Shown in pieces: positions 44,090-53,779 of a stretch of DNA of 64,000 nucleotides (its first letter is position 1; each line of letters begins with the position of its first letter). A program made the position numbers and the translations under genes. The stretch covers positions 3,328,778-3,392,777 of the forward strand of contig NZ_KV440950.1 in NCBI RefSeq assembly GCF_001636405.1, in the 5' to 3' direction. This DNA comes from Peribacillus frigoritolerans. GTDB lineage: Bacteria > Bacillota > Bacilli > Bacillales > DSM-1321. The notes below the pieces were generated by a model that saw only the letters and a program-made list of their open reading frames with translations, was not told the DNA's origin and did no database searches.

Positions 44090-44626
44090 CTAAAACTCTA
44101 ACCCTTTTACAGCACCGATACCCTCGTCATAATAATGCTTGGTCGCCTCAATCGATGAAACCAAATCCGCCATTTCCATAAGCTCTGGCTTGGCGTCCCT
44201 GCCGGTAATGACTATATGCATATGAGCGGGACGATTTCGTATTGCATCGATGACTTCAGCCAATGGCAAGACATCATCAATCGGGAATTTGGAAATGGCT
44301 AAAGCATTGTTCAGCTCATCCAAAACAAGTAAATCAATGCCCGGATCAGCAAGGGCCAGTTTCGCCTTTTCCCAAGCTAACGCCAATGCATTGCGATGCT
44401 CTTCCGGGGTTTTGGTCCATGTGAAACCAATACCTAGCTGTTCCATTTTAACTCCTAATTTTCCCAATGCCAATGCTTCCCCATATGTACGCTCTGGAGA
44501 TTTTATGAACTGAAGGTATTTGACATTCATTCCTCTGCCGATTGCCCTTAAAGTCACCCCTAATGAGGCAGTCGTCTTCCCTTTCCCGTTTCCCGTATAA
44601 ATAAGCATTAATCCTCTGCGTGCCAC
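44090..44626 (-). CDS. btuR: cob(I)alamin/corrinoid adenosyltransferase, BtuR/CobO type
   Basis: 178 residues with P-loop MLIYTGNGKGKTTASLG and the family stretches YLQFIKSPERTYGE and LLVLDELNNALA. It transfers the adenosyl group of ATP to Co(I) corrinoid. Start is GTG preceded by GGTAGGTG. Lies between the nitroreductase and cbiP. Confidence 0.94.
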   Translation of the reverse strand: MARRGLMLIYTGNGKGKTTASLGVTLRAIGRGMNVKYLQFIKSPERTYGEALALGKLGVKMEQLGIGFTWTKTPEEHRNALALAWEKAKLALADPGIDLLVLDELNNALAISKFPIDDVLPLAEVIDAIRNRPAHMHIVITGRDAKPELMEMADLVSSIEATKHYYDEGIGAVKGLEF

Positions 44627-44640
44627 TCACTCACCTACCC

Positions 44641-45204
44641 TCATAGCCAAACTGTTTTTTCTATGTATGAAGTCCTTTTAGTAGCAGGAACCGGTTGATC
44701 TCCTTTAGGGTATCCGACAAAAATGGTGCCGATCACTTTTTTGTTATCCGGTGAACCGATAAATTCGTTCAGGCGTTCATCCCTGACAAGACCCACTCCT
44801 CTAGTCCGCCAAACGAATCCAAGACCTAGCTCTTTTGCGGCAAGCCACATCGAATGGATAGCGCAACAAGACGCGAATACATTGTCTTCGGATGAATCTG
44901 GATCATCCGGCAAAATATCAGAAGTCACAACAATGATGAGCGGTGTCGTCTTAACAACTTCCAGTGAACTTTCAATCAATTTTGGTTTGGTAGGGAAGCG
45001 CTCATGCAGATACCTTTCTGCCAAACTTTCATACCGGTGCTTCGCTTCCCCCTTGATTACATAAAAACTCCAAGGTTCACGCAATCGGTCGTTAGGGGCA
45101 TACGTAGCCGCTTCCAATAACTGCCTGATTTTTTGATCTTCCACTTCTTTTTCTTCGTAATTCCTTATCGCCCGGCGTTCCTTCATTTCTTGAATGATGG
45201 ACAT
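44641..45204 (-). CDS. nitroreductase-family flavoprotein in the cobalamin operon (CbiY position)
   Basis: 187-residue FMN nitroreductase-fold protein. MKERRAIRNYEEKEVEDQKIRQLLEAATYAPNDRLREPWSF is the standard N-terminal FMN-binding region. It overlaps the SUMT gene by 22 nt, so it is firmly in the operon. Its slot corresponds to cbiY of the B. megaterium cob operon as I recall it. A role in reducing cob(II)yrinate diamide before adenosylation, or in lower-ligand (BluB-like) chemistry, are both possible; the residues seen do not decide. Confidence 0.8.
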   Translation of the reverse strand: MSIIQEMKERRAIRNYEEKEVEDQKIRQLLEAATYAPNDRLREPWSFYVIKGEAKHRYESLAERYLHERFPTKPKLIESSLEVVKTTPLIIVVTSDILPDDPDSSEDNVFASCCAIHSMWLAAKELGLGFVWRTRGVGLVRDERLNEFIGSPDNKKVIGTIFVGYPKGDQPVPATKRTSYIEKTVWL

Positions 45205-45992
45205 TCCAACTCATTCCTTTCCTTAATGGACTCTGATTCAATCACTCTTTCAAACCATTGGATTTTTTCTCTTAATTGGACGACATCCCCTACTAGAAAG
45301 ATTGACGGATTTTGAATTTCTTCTTTTACAGCCTTCGAAGAAATCGAACTCAAAGTACCGGTGATCGTCCTTTGTTTATCTGTCGTGCCCCATTCAATGA
45401 CGGCCACTGGCGTTTTACCATCCCTGCCATGCTCCATCAATTTTTCACAGATGAACGGCATATTACCAATTCCCATATAAAAGGCAATGGTATCGATGCC
45501 TTGAGCCAACGCCTGCCAATTCAGGTTATCCTGCCCCTTGTAATCACGGCCATGGCCTGTCACAATGGCATAACTTGAGGCATGTTCACGGTGGGTTACC
45601 GGGATGCCCGCATAAGCCGGTGCTGCGATTCCCGCTGTGATTCCTGGGACGATATCATATTCAATCCCGTTTGCAGACAGTATCTCCGCTTCCTCACCGC
45701 CCCGCCCGAAGACAAACGGATCTCCACCCTTCAGACGGGTGACGTTTTTCCCCTGTAAGGCTTTCTCCACTAAAAGTTCATGTATTTCATTTTGAATGAG
45801 ATGATGTTTCCCTGGTGATTTCCCGCAATACACCAGTTCTGCATCTTCTTTTGCATAGTTTAATAGTTCTGGATTGACAAGCCTGTCATATGCAATGACA
45901 TCCGCCTTTTGGATACATTCCAGTCCATATACCGTAATCAATTTCGGATCTCCGGGACCCGCACCGACCAGATGAACTTTTCCCGGTTTCAT
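45183..45992 (-). CDS. cobA: uroporphyrinogen-III C-methyltransferase (SUMT)
   Basis: 269-residue SAM-dependent methyltransferase giving precorrin-2. It has VHLVGAGPGDPKLITVYG, YCGKSPGKHH, VTRLKGGDPFVFGRGGEE and PGITAGIAAPAYAGIPVTHRE, all diagnostic of CobA/CysG-A. A separate siroheme-specific oxidase/chelatase domain is absent, as expected for the cobalamin-dedicated copy. 38 nt downstream of cbiA. Confidence 0.95.
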   Translation of the reverse strand: MKPGKVHLVGAGPGDPKLITVYGLECIQKADVIAYDRLVNPELLNYAKEDAELVYCGKSPGKHHLIQNEIHELLVEKALQGKNVTRLKGGDPFVFGRGGEEAEILSANGIEYDIVPGITAGIAAPAYAGIPVTHREHASSYAIVTGHGRDYKGQDNLNWQALAQGIDTIAFYMGIGNMPFICEKLMEHGRDGKTPVAVIEWGTTDKQRTITGTLSSISSKAVKEEIQNPSIFLVGDVVQLREKIQWFERVIESESIKERNELECPSFKK

Positions 45993-46030
45993 GCTCGCGC
46001 CTCCTCTTAAGCTTCAAAAAATACCTTTTA

Positions 46031-47422
46031 CTAGTTGATAGTTTCATGGGCAGATCTGTTTTTTTGTTTTAAGCAAGCATCGATCCAGTTCTTTGCAAGT
46101 GTTGGATTGGAAGCAAAATGAAAGTGGGTATACCCAGCAACAAGGTTGTCCAATACACACCCCTCTTGTTTCGAACCGAATCTGCCTTTGGCTTCATAAG
46201 CATGTGTAAGATCAGCATCCGCTTCAAATGTCGAGTAGTGGAATTCATGACCTTTTGCCTGCTCCATTTCGTTGATCAAAAAATTGCCTGGAGTTCCTGT
46301 TATTTCACGATACCCAAGTGCTGCAAGCTTTTTCTGCATTTTAATCCTGCCCGGTATCATTCCTGCCATCTGATGCGTTTCTCCGGAAGTCGTTTCAATC
46401 GATTTGCTCAAAAACATGAAACCGCCACATTCCGCAAGAGTCGGCATCCCCTTTTCTATGGTGCTTCTGATGGATTTGATAGCATCCACGTTACCGGAAA
46501 GTTCAGCTGCAAATTCCTCAGGAAAACCCCCTCCAAGGTATAAACCATCAGCATCCAATGGTACTTCATCCCCGTTTAATGGAGAAAAATACTTGATGTT
46601 CGCCCCATATGCTTCAAGCAGCTCAAGGTTTTCCTGATAATAAAAATTGAAGGCTGCATCTTTTGCGACGGCAATGCACACGTCACTTTCATTTTTGGGT
46701 TGAAAAATATTTGAGTTTCCACTGGTAACGGGATTTGTCTTGGACAAACGGTACAACTGATCGATATCAATCGTTTCCATGACCAATTGTGCAAGCTTAT
46801 CGAAAAACGGATTTAGTTCCCCGCGTTCAATCGCTGGAATTAAACCTAAATGACGGCTTGGAATATCAATATCCAATTCCCGCTTCATATAACCGAGCAC
46901 CGGTACATCGCATTCTTGCTCAATTGCTGATTTGACGATTTTGTAATGGCCTACACTTCCCACTTGATTGGCAATGACCCCAATGATGTTAGGACCCGTC
47001 GAAAAGTCCTGAAATCCCTTTACGATGGCAGCTGCACTCCGAGCCATGCTGGCACAATTGACTACCAACAGGACAGGGCTTTGCGTGATGATGCTGATTT
47101 CGGCCGTCGATCCTGTATTGGCTAACGGACTTTTGCCATCGAAGAAGCCCATGACCCCTTCGATGATCGATATATCAGCTCCGGTACCTGCTTTGTTAAG
47201 AATTTCCCGGACAGTGTCATGTTCGAACATCCAACTGTCAAGATTGCGTGAAACCCTTCCTGTAACTGCAGTATGATAAGTAGGATCAATATAGTCAGGA
47301 CCACATTTGAACCCTTGAACGGTATAGCCTTTCTTCTGGAGGGCTGCCATGATTCCGATGGTCAATGTCGTTTTTCCGACCCCGCTTCCGGTACCCGCAA
47401 TTACCAGTCTTCTATCGTTCAT
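46031..47422 (-). CDS. cbiA: cobyrinic acid a,c-diamide synthase CbiA
   Basis: 463 residues. The ATP-binding N-terminus has VIAGTGSGVGKTTLTIG and FKCGPDYIDPTYH, and the GATase domain has the nucleophilic Cys in LAECGGFMFLSK and catalytic GYTHFHF near the C-terminus. It amidates the a and c carboxylates of cobyrinate. The ATG at 47422 is preceded by GGAGGAAG; the frame to 47458 overlaps cbiG and has no support. Confidence 0.95.
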   Translation of the reverse strand: MNDRRLVIAGTGSGVGKTTLTIGIMAALQKKGYTVQGFKCGPDYIDPTYHTAVTGRVSRNLDSWMFEHDTVREILNKAGTGADISIIEGVMGFFDGKSPLANTGSTAEISIITQSPVLLVVNCASMARSAAAIVKGFQDFSTGPNIIGVIANQVGSVGHYKIVKSAIEQECDVPVLGYMKRELDIDIPSRHLGLIPAIERGELNPFFDKLAQLVMETIDIDQLYRLSKTNPVTSGNSNIFQPKNESDVCIAVAKDAAFNFYYQENLELLEAYGANIKYFSPLNGDEVPLDADGLYLGGGFPEEFAAELSGNVDAIKSIRSTIEKGMPTLAECGGFMFLSKSIETTSGETHQMAGMIPGRIKMQKKLAALGYREITGTPGNFLINEMEQAKGHEFHYSTFEADADLTHAYEAKGRFGSKQEGCVLDNLVAGYTHFHFASNPTLAKNWIDACLKQKNRSAHETIN

Positions 47423-47438
47423 ATTTGTTTCTTCCTCC

Positions 47439-48563
47439 TTAAAAAGGAATGACCCCAACTGAAATGGTTACGTTTCCCGATTTTTTCTTAACAAGCTCCA
47501 ATTGTTCAGCTTTGGTATAAATCCTTACAGCCGGTTCACTCACACCATATGCACCCGTGTATTTAAACACTGTATCCGATGGCGCCTCGATTTTGGCTTG
47601 ATTAAGCTCTTCGGGTTCATAATGCACGAATTCCCAGCCGTATTTTTCAACTACTTCAATCAAGCCGATTTCGTCTTTCTTTAAGGAAATTGTACAAATC
47701 GCTTTAACGCTTTTTATTGAAAATGATAATTCGGCTAATGTTTCTTCAATCACCTGCTCAATTTCAGCAGCCTCCGTTCCCCTATTGCACCCGATACCGA
47801 GAGCGATGACCTTTGGACGATATACGATTCCATTTTCAAGGATCCTCTTTTCCGACTGCTTAAGCATGCGGTGAGTCACAACCAGAGCAGCTTGCGGCTT
47901 TGCTTGAAGCGCTTCTTCAATGGATGGGTATACGATAATTCGTTCAGGTAAAGCCGTATCATAATGCCACCAGTTCCGTTCACCTGATTCCTGTACAACG
48001 GCAACATGCTCTTCATTTACAACGGACGCACTTACTGGCGTCAATTTTTCTGCTGAATCCCAAATCCAGCCGAAGCGCTGGCCGAATAAGTCGACAGGAA
48101 TCGTTTTTTGTACATCCGAAGCCGTCGTGATTATGGCTCTTGCGTCAAGCGCTGCAGCCACTTCCTTTGTCAGTTCATTTGCCCCTCCCAGATGCCCTGA
48201 AAGAACACTGATAACATTTTCCCCTTTATCATCAATGACTACGACACCTGGATCCGTTTTCTTATCCTTCAAAATTGGTGCAATCATCCTGACTACTGCC
48301 CCGAGAGAAATAATTAGTATGATTCCTTTATATTCCTTGAACAAAGCTGGCAATAGCATACGGACACTGCCCGAAAAAAGCTGTATCTGTTTATGCTCTT
48401 CGTCCCCTTTTTCAAACTTGCTCATGTAATATAGATCGGAATTAGAAAAAACGGTATGTAATTTTCGTGCCAGCTCGACACCATGCTTTGTAATCGCTAC
48501 GATCGCATAAGTATGGGACCGTTTAATGGGAGCAAGTTCCGCTTCTTTCAATTCAATGATCAT
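47439..48563 (-). CDS. cbiG: cobalt-precorrin 5A hydrolase CbiG
   Basis: 374 residues. The central GHLGGANELTKEVAAALDARAIITTASD and C-terminal ALGIGCNRGTEAAEIEQVIEETLAE are CbiG N- and C-domain signatures. It opens the delta-lactone with loss of acetaldehyde after ring contraction. The start overlaps the cbiF stop by 4 nt (ATGA). Confidence 0.94.
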   Translation of the reverse strand: MIIELKEAELAPIKRSHTYAIVAITKHGVELARKLHTVFSNSDLYYMSKFEKGDEEHKQIQLFSGSVRMLLPALFKEYKGIILIISLGAVVRMIAPILKDKKTDPGVVVIDDKGENVISVLSGHLGGANELTKEVAAALDARAIITTASDVQKTIPVDLFGQRFGWIWDSAEKLTPVSASVVNEEHVAVVQESGERNWWHYDTALPERIIVYPSIEEALQAKPQAALVVTHRMLKQSEKRILENGIVYRPKVIALGIGCNRGTEAAEIEQVIEETLAELSFSIKSVKAICTISLKKDEIGLIEVVEKYGWEFVHYEPEELNQAKIEAPSDTVFKYTGAYGVSEPAVRIYTKAEQLELVKKKSGNVTISVGVIPF

Positions 48564-49336
48564 GGTTTAACACCTTTTCTGAAACCGTGGGTAAAACTCG
48601 CATCATATAGTTTGGAACGGTATTCATCTTTATCATGGATGTCAGGGTCCAAAGCCCATCCAGCCAAAATCATCGCGTGCTTGCGAATACCGTTTTGACG
48701 CATGGCATCATCTAAGTTCACTAATGTGGTACGGACAATTTTTTGGTCCGGCCATGTTGCCCGTTGAATGACTGCGACCGGTGTTTCATCCTTCCAACCT
48801 GCTTCCTGTAGTTCTTTAACGATTTTTTTTGTCAAGGTCGCACTCAAGAAAAGGGCAATCGTACAATGATGACTAGCCAAATCACGTAATTTTTCAAATT
48901 CCGGAACAGGTGTTCGTCCTTCAGCCCTCGTTAATATGAGTGTCTGGGTTAAATCAGGGATAGTCAGTTCTGCTCCTATTGCTGCTGCTGAGGCGAATAC
49001 CGAACTCACTCCAGGGATCACCTCATAACCAATACCCTCTTTCTTCAATAGGACAATTTGTTCCATGATTGCACCGTACATGGCAGGATCCCCTGTATGG
49101 ATTCTGGCAACCATCTTTCCTTCTTTAACACGATCGACCATGATGCCAACAATTTCTTCCAAATGCATTCCAGCCGTTTTTAGCACCTCAGCATCGGGTT
49201 TTGCCTTAGCAATCAATTCTTCATTCACTAATGAATCCGTATATAAAATCACATCGGCCGTTTGGAGAATGTTCAATCCTTTTACAGTAATCAAATCCGG
49301 ATCACCCGGGCCGGCCCCTACAATATATATCTTCAT
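48560..49336 (-). CDS. cbiF: cobalt-precorrin-4 C11-methyltransferase CbiF
   Basis: 258-residue tetrapyrrole methylase: [72 protein letters not shown]. Methylates C11. Overlaps both neighbours by 4 nt, so tight translational coupling is likely. Confidence 0.95.
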   Translation of the reverse strand: MKIYIVGAGPGDPDLITVKGLNILQTADVILYTDSLVNEELIAKAKPDAEVLKTAGMHLEEIVGIMVDRVKEGKMVARIHTGDPAMYGAIMEQIVLLKKEGIGYEVIPGVSSVFASAAAIGAELTIPDLTQTLILTRAEGRTPVPEFEKLRDLASHHCTIALFLSATLTKKIVKELQEAGWKDETPVAVIQRATWPDQKIVRTTLVNLDDAMRQNGIRKHAMILAGWALDPDIHDKDEYRSKLYDASFTHGFRKGVKP

Positions 49337-50040
49337 TTTCTCACCACCATCAATGTTAAGTATTCTAGTTCAAGTCCTTCCAATTCACTCACTTTCCAAA
49401 TCACTTCTTCATCGGAAGTGACTTTGGTTACAACCGAGGCCTTTTCAAGTAAGTCCAAATCTTTTAAAACGGAAATCATTAAATCGATGACCTTTGCCAC
49501 TTTGATGAACACCACGGCATCATGATCTTCGATCGCCTTCTTCATCGCTTCATAATCATCCCTTGCAGGAACTATCGCAACATGATCATCACCATCAGCC
49601 AAAGCGATGCCCAGCCTTGACGCTGATCCATTAAAGGAAGAAATGCCCGGGACCGTCTTGATTTCGACTTCAGGATGCAACTCCTGCATCAATTTCATCA
49701 TATGTATGAACGTACTATATAAAAGCGGGTCGCCTTCCGTAACGAAAGCTACATCTTTTCCTTCATTTAATTTTTGCCAAACCTTTTCAACCGTTCCATT
49801 CCATTCCCGATCCAAGATGGCTTGATCTTTCGTCATCGGAAAAACAAGGCCCAGCATCTCCTTCTCTTCAGGACGAATGTAAACTTCAACAATGCGATGG
49901 GCGTAGCTTTTACTCCCTTTTCTTTTTTTGGGATACGCAATGACCGGAGATTCCTGAATCACGCGAAATGCCTTTACTGTAATTAGCTCTGGATCGCCCG
50001 GGCCCACGCCAAGGCCATATAATGTACCAAGATTACTCAT
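49333..50040 (-). CDS. cbiL: cobalt-factor II C20-methyltransferase CbiL
   Basis: 235-residue tetrapyrrole methylase ([72 protein letters not shown]). The AYPKK stretch is typical of the C20 enzymes CbiL/CobI. Overlaps cbiF by 4 nt and cbiET by 8 nt. Confidence 0.93.
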   Translation of the reverse strand: MSNLGTLYGLGVGPGDPELITVKAFRVIQESPVIAYPKKRKGSKSYAHRIVEVYIRPEEKEMLGLVFPMTKDQAILDREWNGTVEKVWQKLNEGKDVAFVTEGDPLLYSTFIHMMKLMQELHPEVEIKTVPGISSFNGSASRLGIALADGDDHVAIVPARDDYEAMKKAIEDHDAVVFIKVAKVIDLMISVLKDLDLLEKASVVTKVTSDEEVIWKVSELEGLELEYLTLMVVRK

Positions 50041-51253
50041 TCATGTCTTCCTTTCGTTGTGCAGTAATGATATAAACCGGATTAAGAGGTACAAATCTGT
50101 TCATTCCCAATATTGGCTTACTTCTGGAGATTTGCGCATGCATGATGGAAGTGTGAAAACCAGCTTCAGCAAATGCTTCATTAGCCCGGTAAAGATTCTC
50201 GATCGTCGCAGCATTCAGAACGATCCTGCCGCCAACTTTAAGCCGTTTGCAGCAAGTATTGATCAGCTCTGCCATTTCGCCGCCGGTCCCGCCAATGAAG
50301 ATTGCATCAGGATCCGGAAAAGTTTCCAATCCCTGCGGGGCTTTTCCATGAATAGCCGTTATATCGGTACGGAATTTACGTTGGTTTTGATAACAGTTTT
50401 CTAAATCAGGCTCATTTTTTTCAATTGCGAAGATTTGGCCTTCGGATGCAAGCTTGGCCGCTTCAATTGCCATTGAGCCCGTACACGTCCCAACATCCCA
50501 AACTATGCTGTTTTTCCTTAGCTTCAACGCATGCAGACTCAATACTCGAATTTCCTTTTTGGTTATGAGGCCTTTGTCCGGCTTACGCTGCGAAAATTCT
50601 TCATCCTCTATCCCCAAGGACCAGCTTGGACCTTCTGATTTTCTTTTCAAAATGACGACATTCAAGGGAGAGAATTCCCGTTCCGTCATTTCATCTAGTT
50701 CATACCAGCCAGATTCTTCTGCTTCTCCTTGAAGGTTTTCAGCCACAAATGCCCGGTATTCAGTCATTCCGAATGAAAGGAGATATTTAGCCAGTTGATC
50801 AGGACTATTTTCACTGTCTGTAAGTAAGGCCACTTTCGCTTTCCCATCAATTCTTTGGGCCAGCCCTTTCATACTGCGGCCATGAATGCTGACGAGAAAG
50901 GCATCTTGCCAGCTTTCCCCCATTTTTGCGAAAGCAAGCTGAATCGAACTGAAATATGGGTAGACCTCCATGTTGATTTTGCTGGAAAGATAGCCTCCCA
51001 TTCCATAAAACAGTGGGTCACCGGAAGCTAAGACAACCGTTGGACGAGTTTCATCCTGCAGTTGCTCCACGACCTTTTTCAAGCCGCCCTTTATGACAAT
51101 CTTCTTGCCAGAATAGGTCGGAAAGAAGGATAAGATCCGTTCACCTCCGACCAGCACTTCACTTTCTTCTATCCATTGGGCATATTGAGGCAGTAAGCTT
51201 TCCTGACCGTTATCCCCTATCCCAATTAATTTAATCGATTGACTCAATTCCAA
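50033..51253 (-). CDS. cbiET: cobalt-precorrin-7 C5-methyltransferase/C15-methyltransferase-decarboxylase CbiET fusion
   Basis: 406-residue fusion. CbiE-type methylase occupies residues 1-~200 ([31 protein letters not shown]). The CbiT-type domain from about 225 has SAM loop [19 protein letters not shown], with Cys where Gly is usual in GTGTG, and [14 protein letters not shown]. The start is a TTG at 51253 or two codons later, both behind GGGAAGGGCTG. Overlaps cbiD by 23 nt. Methylates C5 and C15 and decarboxylates the C12 acetate. Confidence 0.93.
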   Translation of the reverse strand: MELSQSIKLIGIGDNGQESLLPQYAQWIEESEVLVGGERILSFFPTYSGKKIVIKGGLKKVVEQLQDETRPTVVLASGDPLFYGMGGYLSSKINMEVYPYFSSIQLAFAKMGESWQDAFLVSIHGRSMKGLAQRIDGKAKVALLTDSENSPDQLAKYLLSFGMTEYRAFVAENLQGEAEESGWYELDEMTEREFSPLNVVILKRKSEGPSWSLGIEDEEFSQRKPDKGLITKKEIRVLSLHALKLRKNSIVWDVGTCTGSMAIEAAKLASEGQIFAIEKNEPDLENCYQNQRKFRTDITAIHGKAPQGLETFPDPDAIFIGGTGGEMAELINTCCKRLKVGGRIVLNAATIENLYRANEAFAEAGFHTSIMHAQISRSKPILGMNRFVPLNPVYIITAQRKEDMNE

Positions 51254-52343
51254 CAGCCCTTCCCAGTAATTGTCCTTTCAACGAATAAATCGCCGTTTCC
51301 ATTTCAATGCCGCCCTTCACCTGGTTAATGGCAGAGTGACAGCAGGATTCACATAGTTTATTAAAAAAGTCAAAGTTATTAATGGCTGACATCATATCCC
51401 CGACTTGTGACGCTGTGTTTGCATTCTTGATTTCAAGAACAAGATCATCTTCAGCTCCGACGCTTTGGGCTATTTCCGATAGGAAACCAAAGTCGACCGG
51501 GGCACTTTTTGAATGCACCATCATCACACCTTGGGCCACTTTGGAGAATTTACCCATCATGCCGACCAGTGATACCTTTTTAATTCCCTGCCTCTTACAT
51601 TGCTTAAGTGAGAAGCCCACAAAATCACCCATTTCAATAAAGGCTTCCTCAGGTAAGTCTGGAAGAAGGCCCATTGCATACTTTTCACTGCGCCCGCCAG
51701 TCGTTAAGACTAGATGCTCACACCCACTCGCTTTGGCGACACTGATAGCCTGGACGATACTTGCCATATAGGCGGAACTGGAAAAAGGGACGACAGTGCC
51801 CCTTGTTCCCAAAATGGAAATGCCTCCCACAATCCCCAAGCGGCCATTTAATGTCTTTTTCGCTATTTCTTCACCTGCGGGTACGGAGATGACGACTTTC
51901 ACTCCTCTATTGATCTTAAATTCTTCCAATGTTTGCTGCACAGTTGTTAAAATCATTTTGCGCGGTACTGGATTAATGGCTGCTTCCCCTACAGGAACGG
52001 GAAGCCCGGGTTTTGTCACACGACCAACTCCGGTCCCTCCATCCAGGATAATCCCAGGTGCATCCGACCAGCTGACAGTAGAGATAATATGGGCCAGATG
52101 TGTGGCATCGGGATCATCTCCGGCATCTTTGATCGTTTCAGCACTAACCGCATTTTCCGATATTTCATATTTCTCAATAGTGAAAGTGGCATCTCGGCCG
52201 ATGGGCAAGGAAATCGTTGCCTCCTCAAGTGCATCCCCCGTGATCAATGCAGTCAATGCCGCTTTGGTCACGGCTGTCGAACATGCTCCCGTCGTATATC
52301 CATGACGCATTTGTGAGGGGTCTTTTTTCACTTTCTTTTCCAT
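51231..52343 (-). CDS. cbiD: cobalt-precorrin-5B C1-methyltransferase CbiD
   Basis: 370 residues with the CbiD N-terminal signature [21 protein letters not shown], then [12 protein letters not shown] and [16 protein letters not shown]. Methylates C1 in the anaerobic pathway; it is absent from the oxygen-dependent pathway, so it marks this as the early-cobalt route. Starts 5 nt after cbiC. Confidence 0.96.
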   Translation of the reverse strand: MEKKVKKDPSQMRHGYTTGACSTAVTKAALTALITGDALEEATISLPIGRDATFTIEKYEISENAVSAETIKDAGDDPDATHLAHIISTVSWSDAPGIILDGGTGVGRVTKPGLPVPVGEAAINPVPRKMILTTVQQTLEEFKINRGVKVVISVPAGEEIAKKTLNGRLGIVGGISILGTRGTVVPFSSSAYMASIVQAISVAKASGCEHLVLTTGGRSEKYAMGLLPDLPEEAFIEMGDFVGFSLKQCKRQGIKKVSLVGMMGKFSKVAQGVMMVHSKSAPVDFGFLSEIAQSVGAEDDLVLEIKNANTASQVGDMMSAINNFDFFNKLCESCCHSAINQVKGGIEMETAIYSLKGQLLGRAVGIESID

Positions 52344-52348
52344 GTTTT

Positions 52349-52996
52349 TTAACTATCAGCTAAAAGGGAAATCGCGTTCAATGCGGCAACAGTGACAGTA
52401 CTTCCACCTTTTCGGCCAATATTCGTAATGAATGGAACTTCTGTGATCTTAGCGAGTTCCTCTTTCGATTCTGCTGCAGAAACAAACCCAACAGGCATTC
52501 CAATGATTAAGTCCGGTTTTGCAATCCCTTCTTTAATAAGGCGAATCAGCTCAAGTAAAGCGGTAGGTGCATTGCCAATGGCATAAATGCCCCCTTCATT
52601 TTCCTTTACAGCTTTTTGCATCGAAATGATTGCCCTTGTCGTATTCAACCGTTTGGCTTCGACCATCACATCCGGATCTGAAATATAGCAATGAACGTCC
52701 CCGCCGTGTTTTTGAAATCTTTTTTTGCCTGTGCCGCTCTCGATCATTTGCACATCAGCAATGACATGCCTTCCTTTGCGAATGGCCTCCACACCAGCTT
52801 GAATGGCATTTGGATGGATGATGACACTTCTTCCCAATTCAAAATCCGCTGAAGCATGAATGACCCTGCGGACGATCTTCCATTCATCTTCAGAAAAATC
52901 ATGATTGCCCATTTCTTCAGCAATGATTGAAAAACTATAATCATATATTTTGTCTGGGTCTACCGTTAGCGGTTTAAAATCCGTTTTAAAATCCAT
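52349..52996 (-). CDS. cbiC: cobalt-precorrin-8 methylmutase CbiC
   Basis: 215-residue CbiC/CobH: SAD(F)ELGRSVIIHPNA, ADVQMIESGTGKKRF, AIGNAPTALLELIRLI and IGMPVGFVSAAESKEEL. The histidine in VIHASAD is the likely active-site residue. Moves the C11 methyl group to C12. Confidence 0.95.
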   Translation of the reverse strand: MDFKTDFKPLTVDPDKIYDYSFSIIAEEMGNHDFSEDEWKIVRRVIHASADFELGRSVIIHPNAIQAGVEAIRKGRHVIADVQMIESGTGKKRFQKHGGDVHCYISDPDVMVEAKRLNTTRAIISMQKAVKENEGGIYAIGNAPTALLELIRLIKEGIAKPDLIIGMPVGFVSAAESKEELAKITEVPFITNIGRKGGSTVTVAALNAISLLADS

Positions 52997-53008
52997 CTTG
53001 CATTCCTC

Positions 53009-53779
53009 CTATTTTCCTTTTAATTGATTATTCAACTCGGCAATGACATGTTCAAAACTGGAATGAACATTCTGATAGTCGACATCCGGTCGAGATATCA
53101 TGATCGTCTCAATTCCACATTCCAACGCGGCTTCCAATTTCTCATCAACCGCACCGACCTTGCCGCTTTCTTTCGTTATCATCAATGTGACCCCATACTG
53201 CTCATATAGAGCTTTATTTAATTCTTTGGAAAATGGCCCTTGAATCGCAACGATATTTTTTTGTTCAATGCCCAGCTGCGCACATTTTTCCATATTGTCC
53301 ATGCGTGGCAGCATTCTCGCTATGACTCTGGTATTCTCGAGCCCCACCAATTCTTTTGCAAACACGGCTAGGGTTTTACTTCCGGTCGTGAGCATGATGA
53401 CTCCCCGTTTTTCTGCGGCAAGCTTGGCAGCTTCCTCATAATCACGGACAACTATCAATTTATCATTCTGAAACCGTTGACTTTCACGCTCATAACGAAT
53501 ATAAGGAACATTTGCTGCCTTTGCTCCAATAAGGGCGTTTTTGGATGCTTCTTCGGCAAATGGGTGACTTGCATCGACTACAGCCTGAAACCCTTTTGCA
53601 GAGATTAAAGATGTCATATCTTCTGCAGATAATCGGCCAATCCGGGTGGATATCCCTGCATCCTGCAAACTCTTGGCCGCCGATTCGGTTACAACAGTTG
53701 CCAAAACCTTGAACCCAACCTGCTGTATCTCAATCGCTAATTCCCTTGCATCACTTGTACCCGCCAAGAACAAAATCAT
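53009..53779 (-). CDS. cbiJ: cobalt-precorrin-6A reductase CbiJ
   Basis: 256-residue NAD(P)H-dependent reductase of the CbiJ/CobK family: ILFLAGTSDARELAIEIQQ, VVDASHPFAEEASKNA, and IARMLPRMDNMEKC plus ITKESGKVGAVDEKLEAALE at the C-terminus. Reduces precorrin-6A. Overlaps cbiX by 4 nt. Confidence 0.95.
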   Translation of the reverse strand: MILFLAGTSDARELAIEIQQVGFKVLATVVTESAAKSLQDAGISTRIGRLSAEDMTSLISAKGFQAVVDASHPFAEEASKNALIGAKAANVPYIRYERESQRFQNDKLIVVRDYEEAAKLAAEKRGVIMLTTGSKTLAVFAKELVGLENTRVIARMLPRMDNMEKCAQLGIEQKNIVAIQGPFSKELNKALYEQYGVTLMITKESGKVGAVDEKLEAALECGIETIMISRPDVDYQNVHSSFEHVIAELNNQLKGK

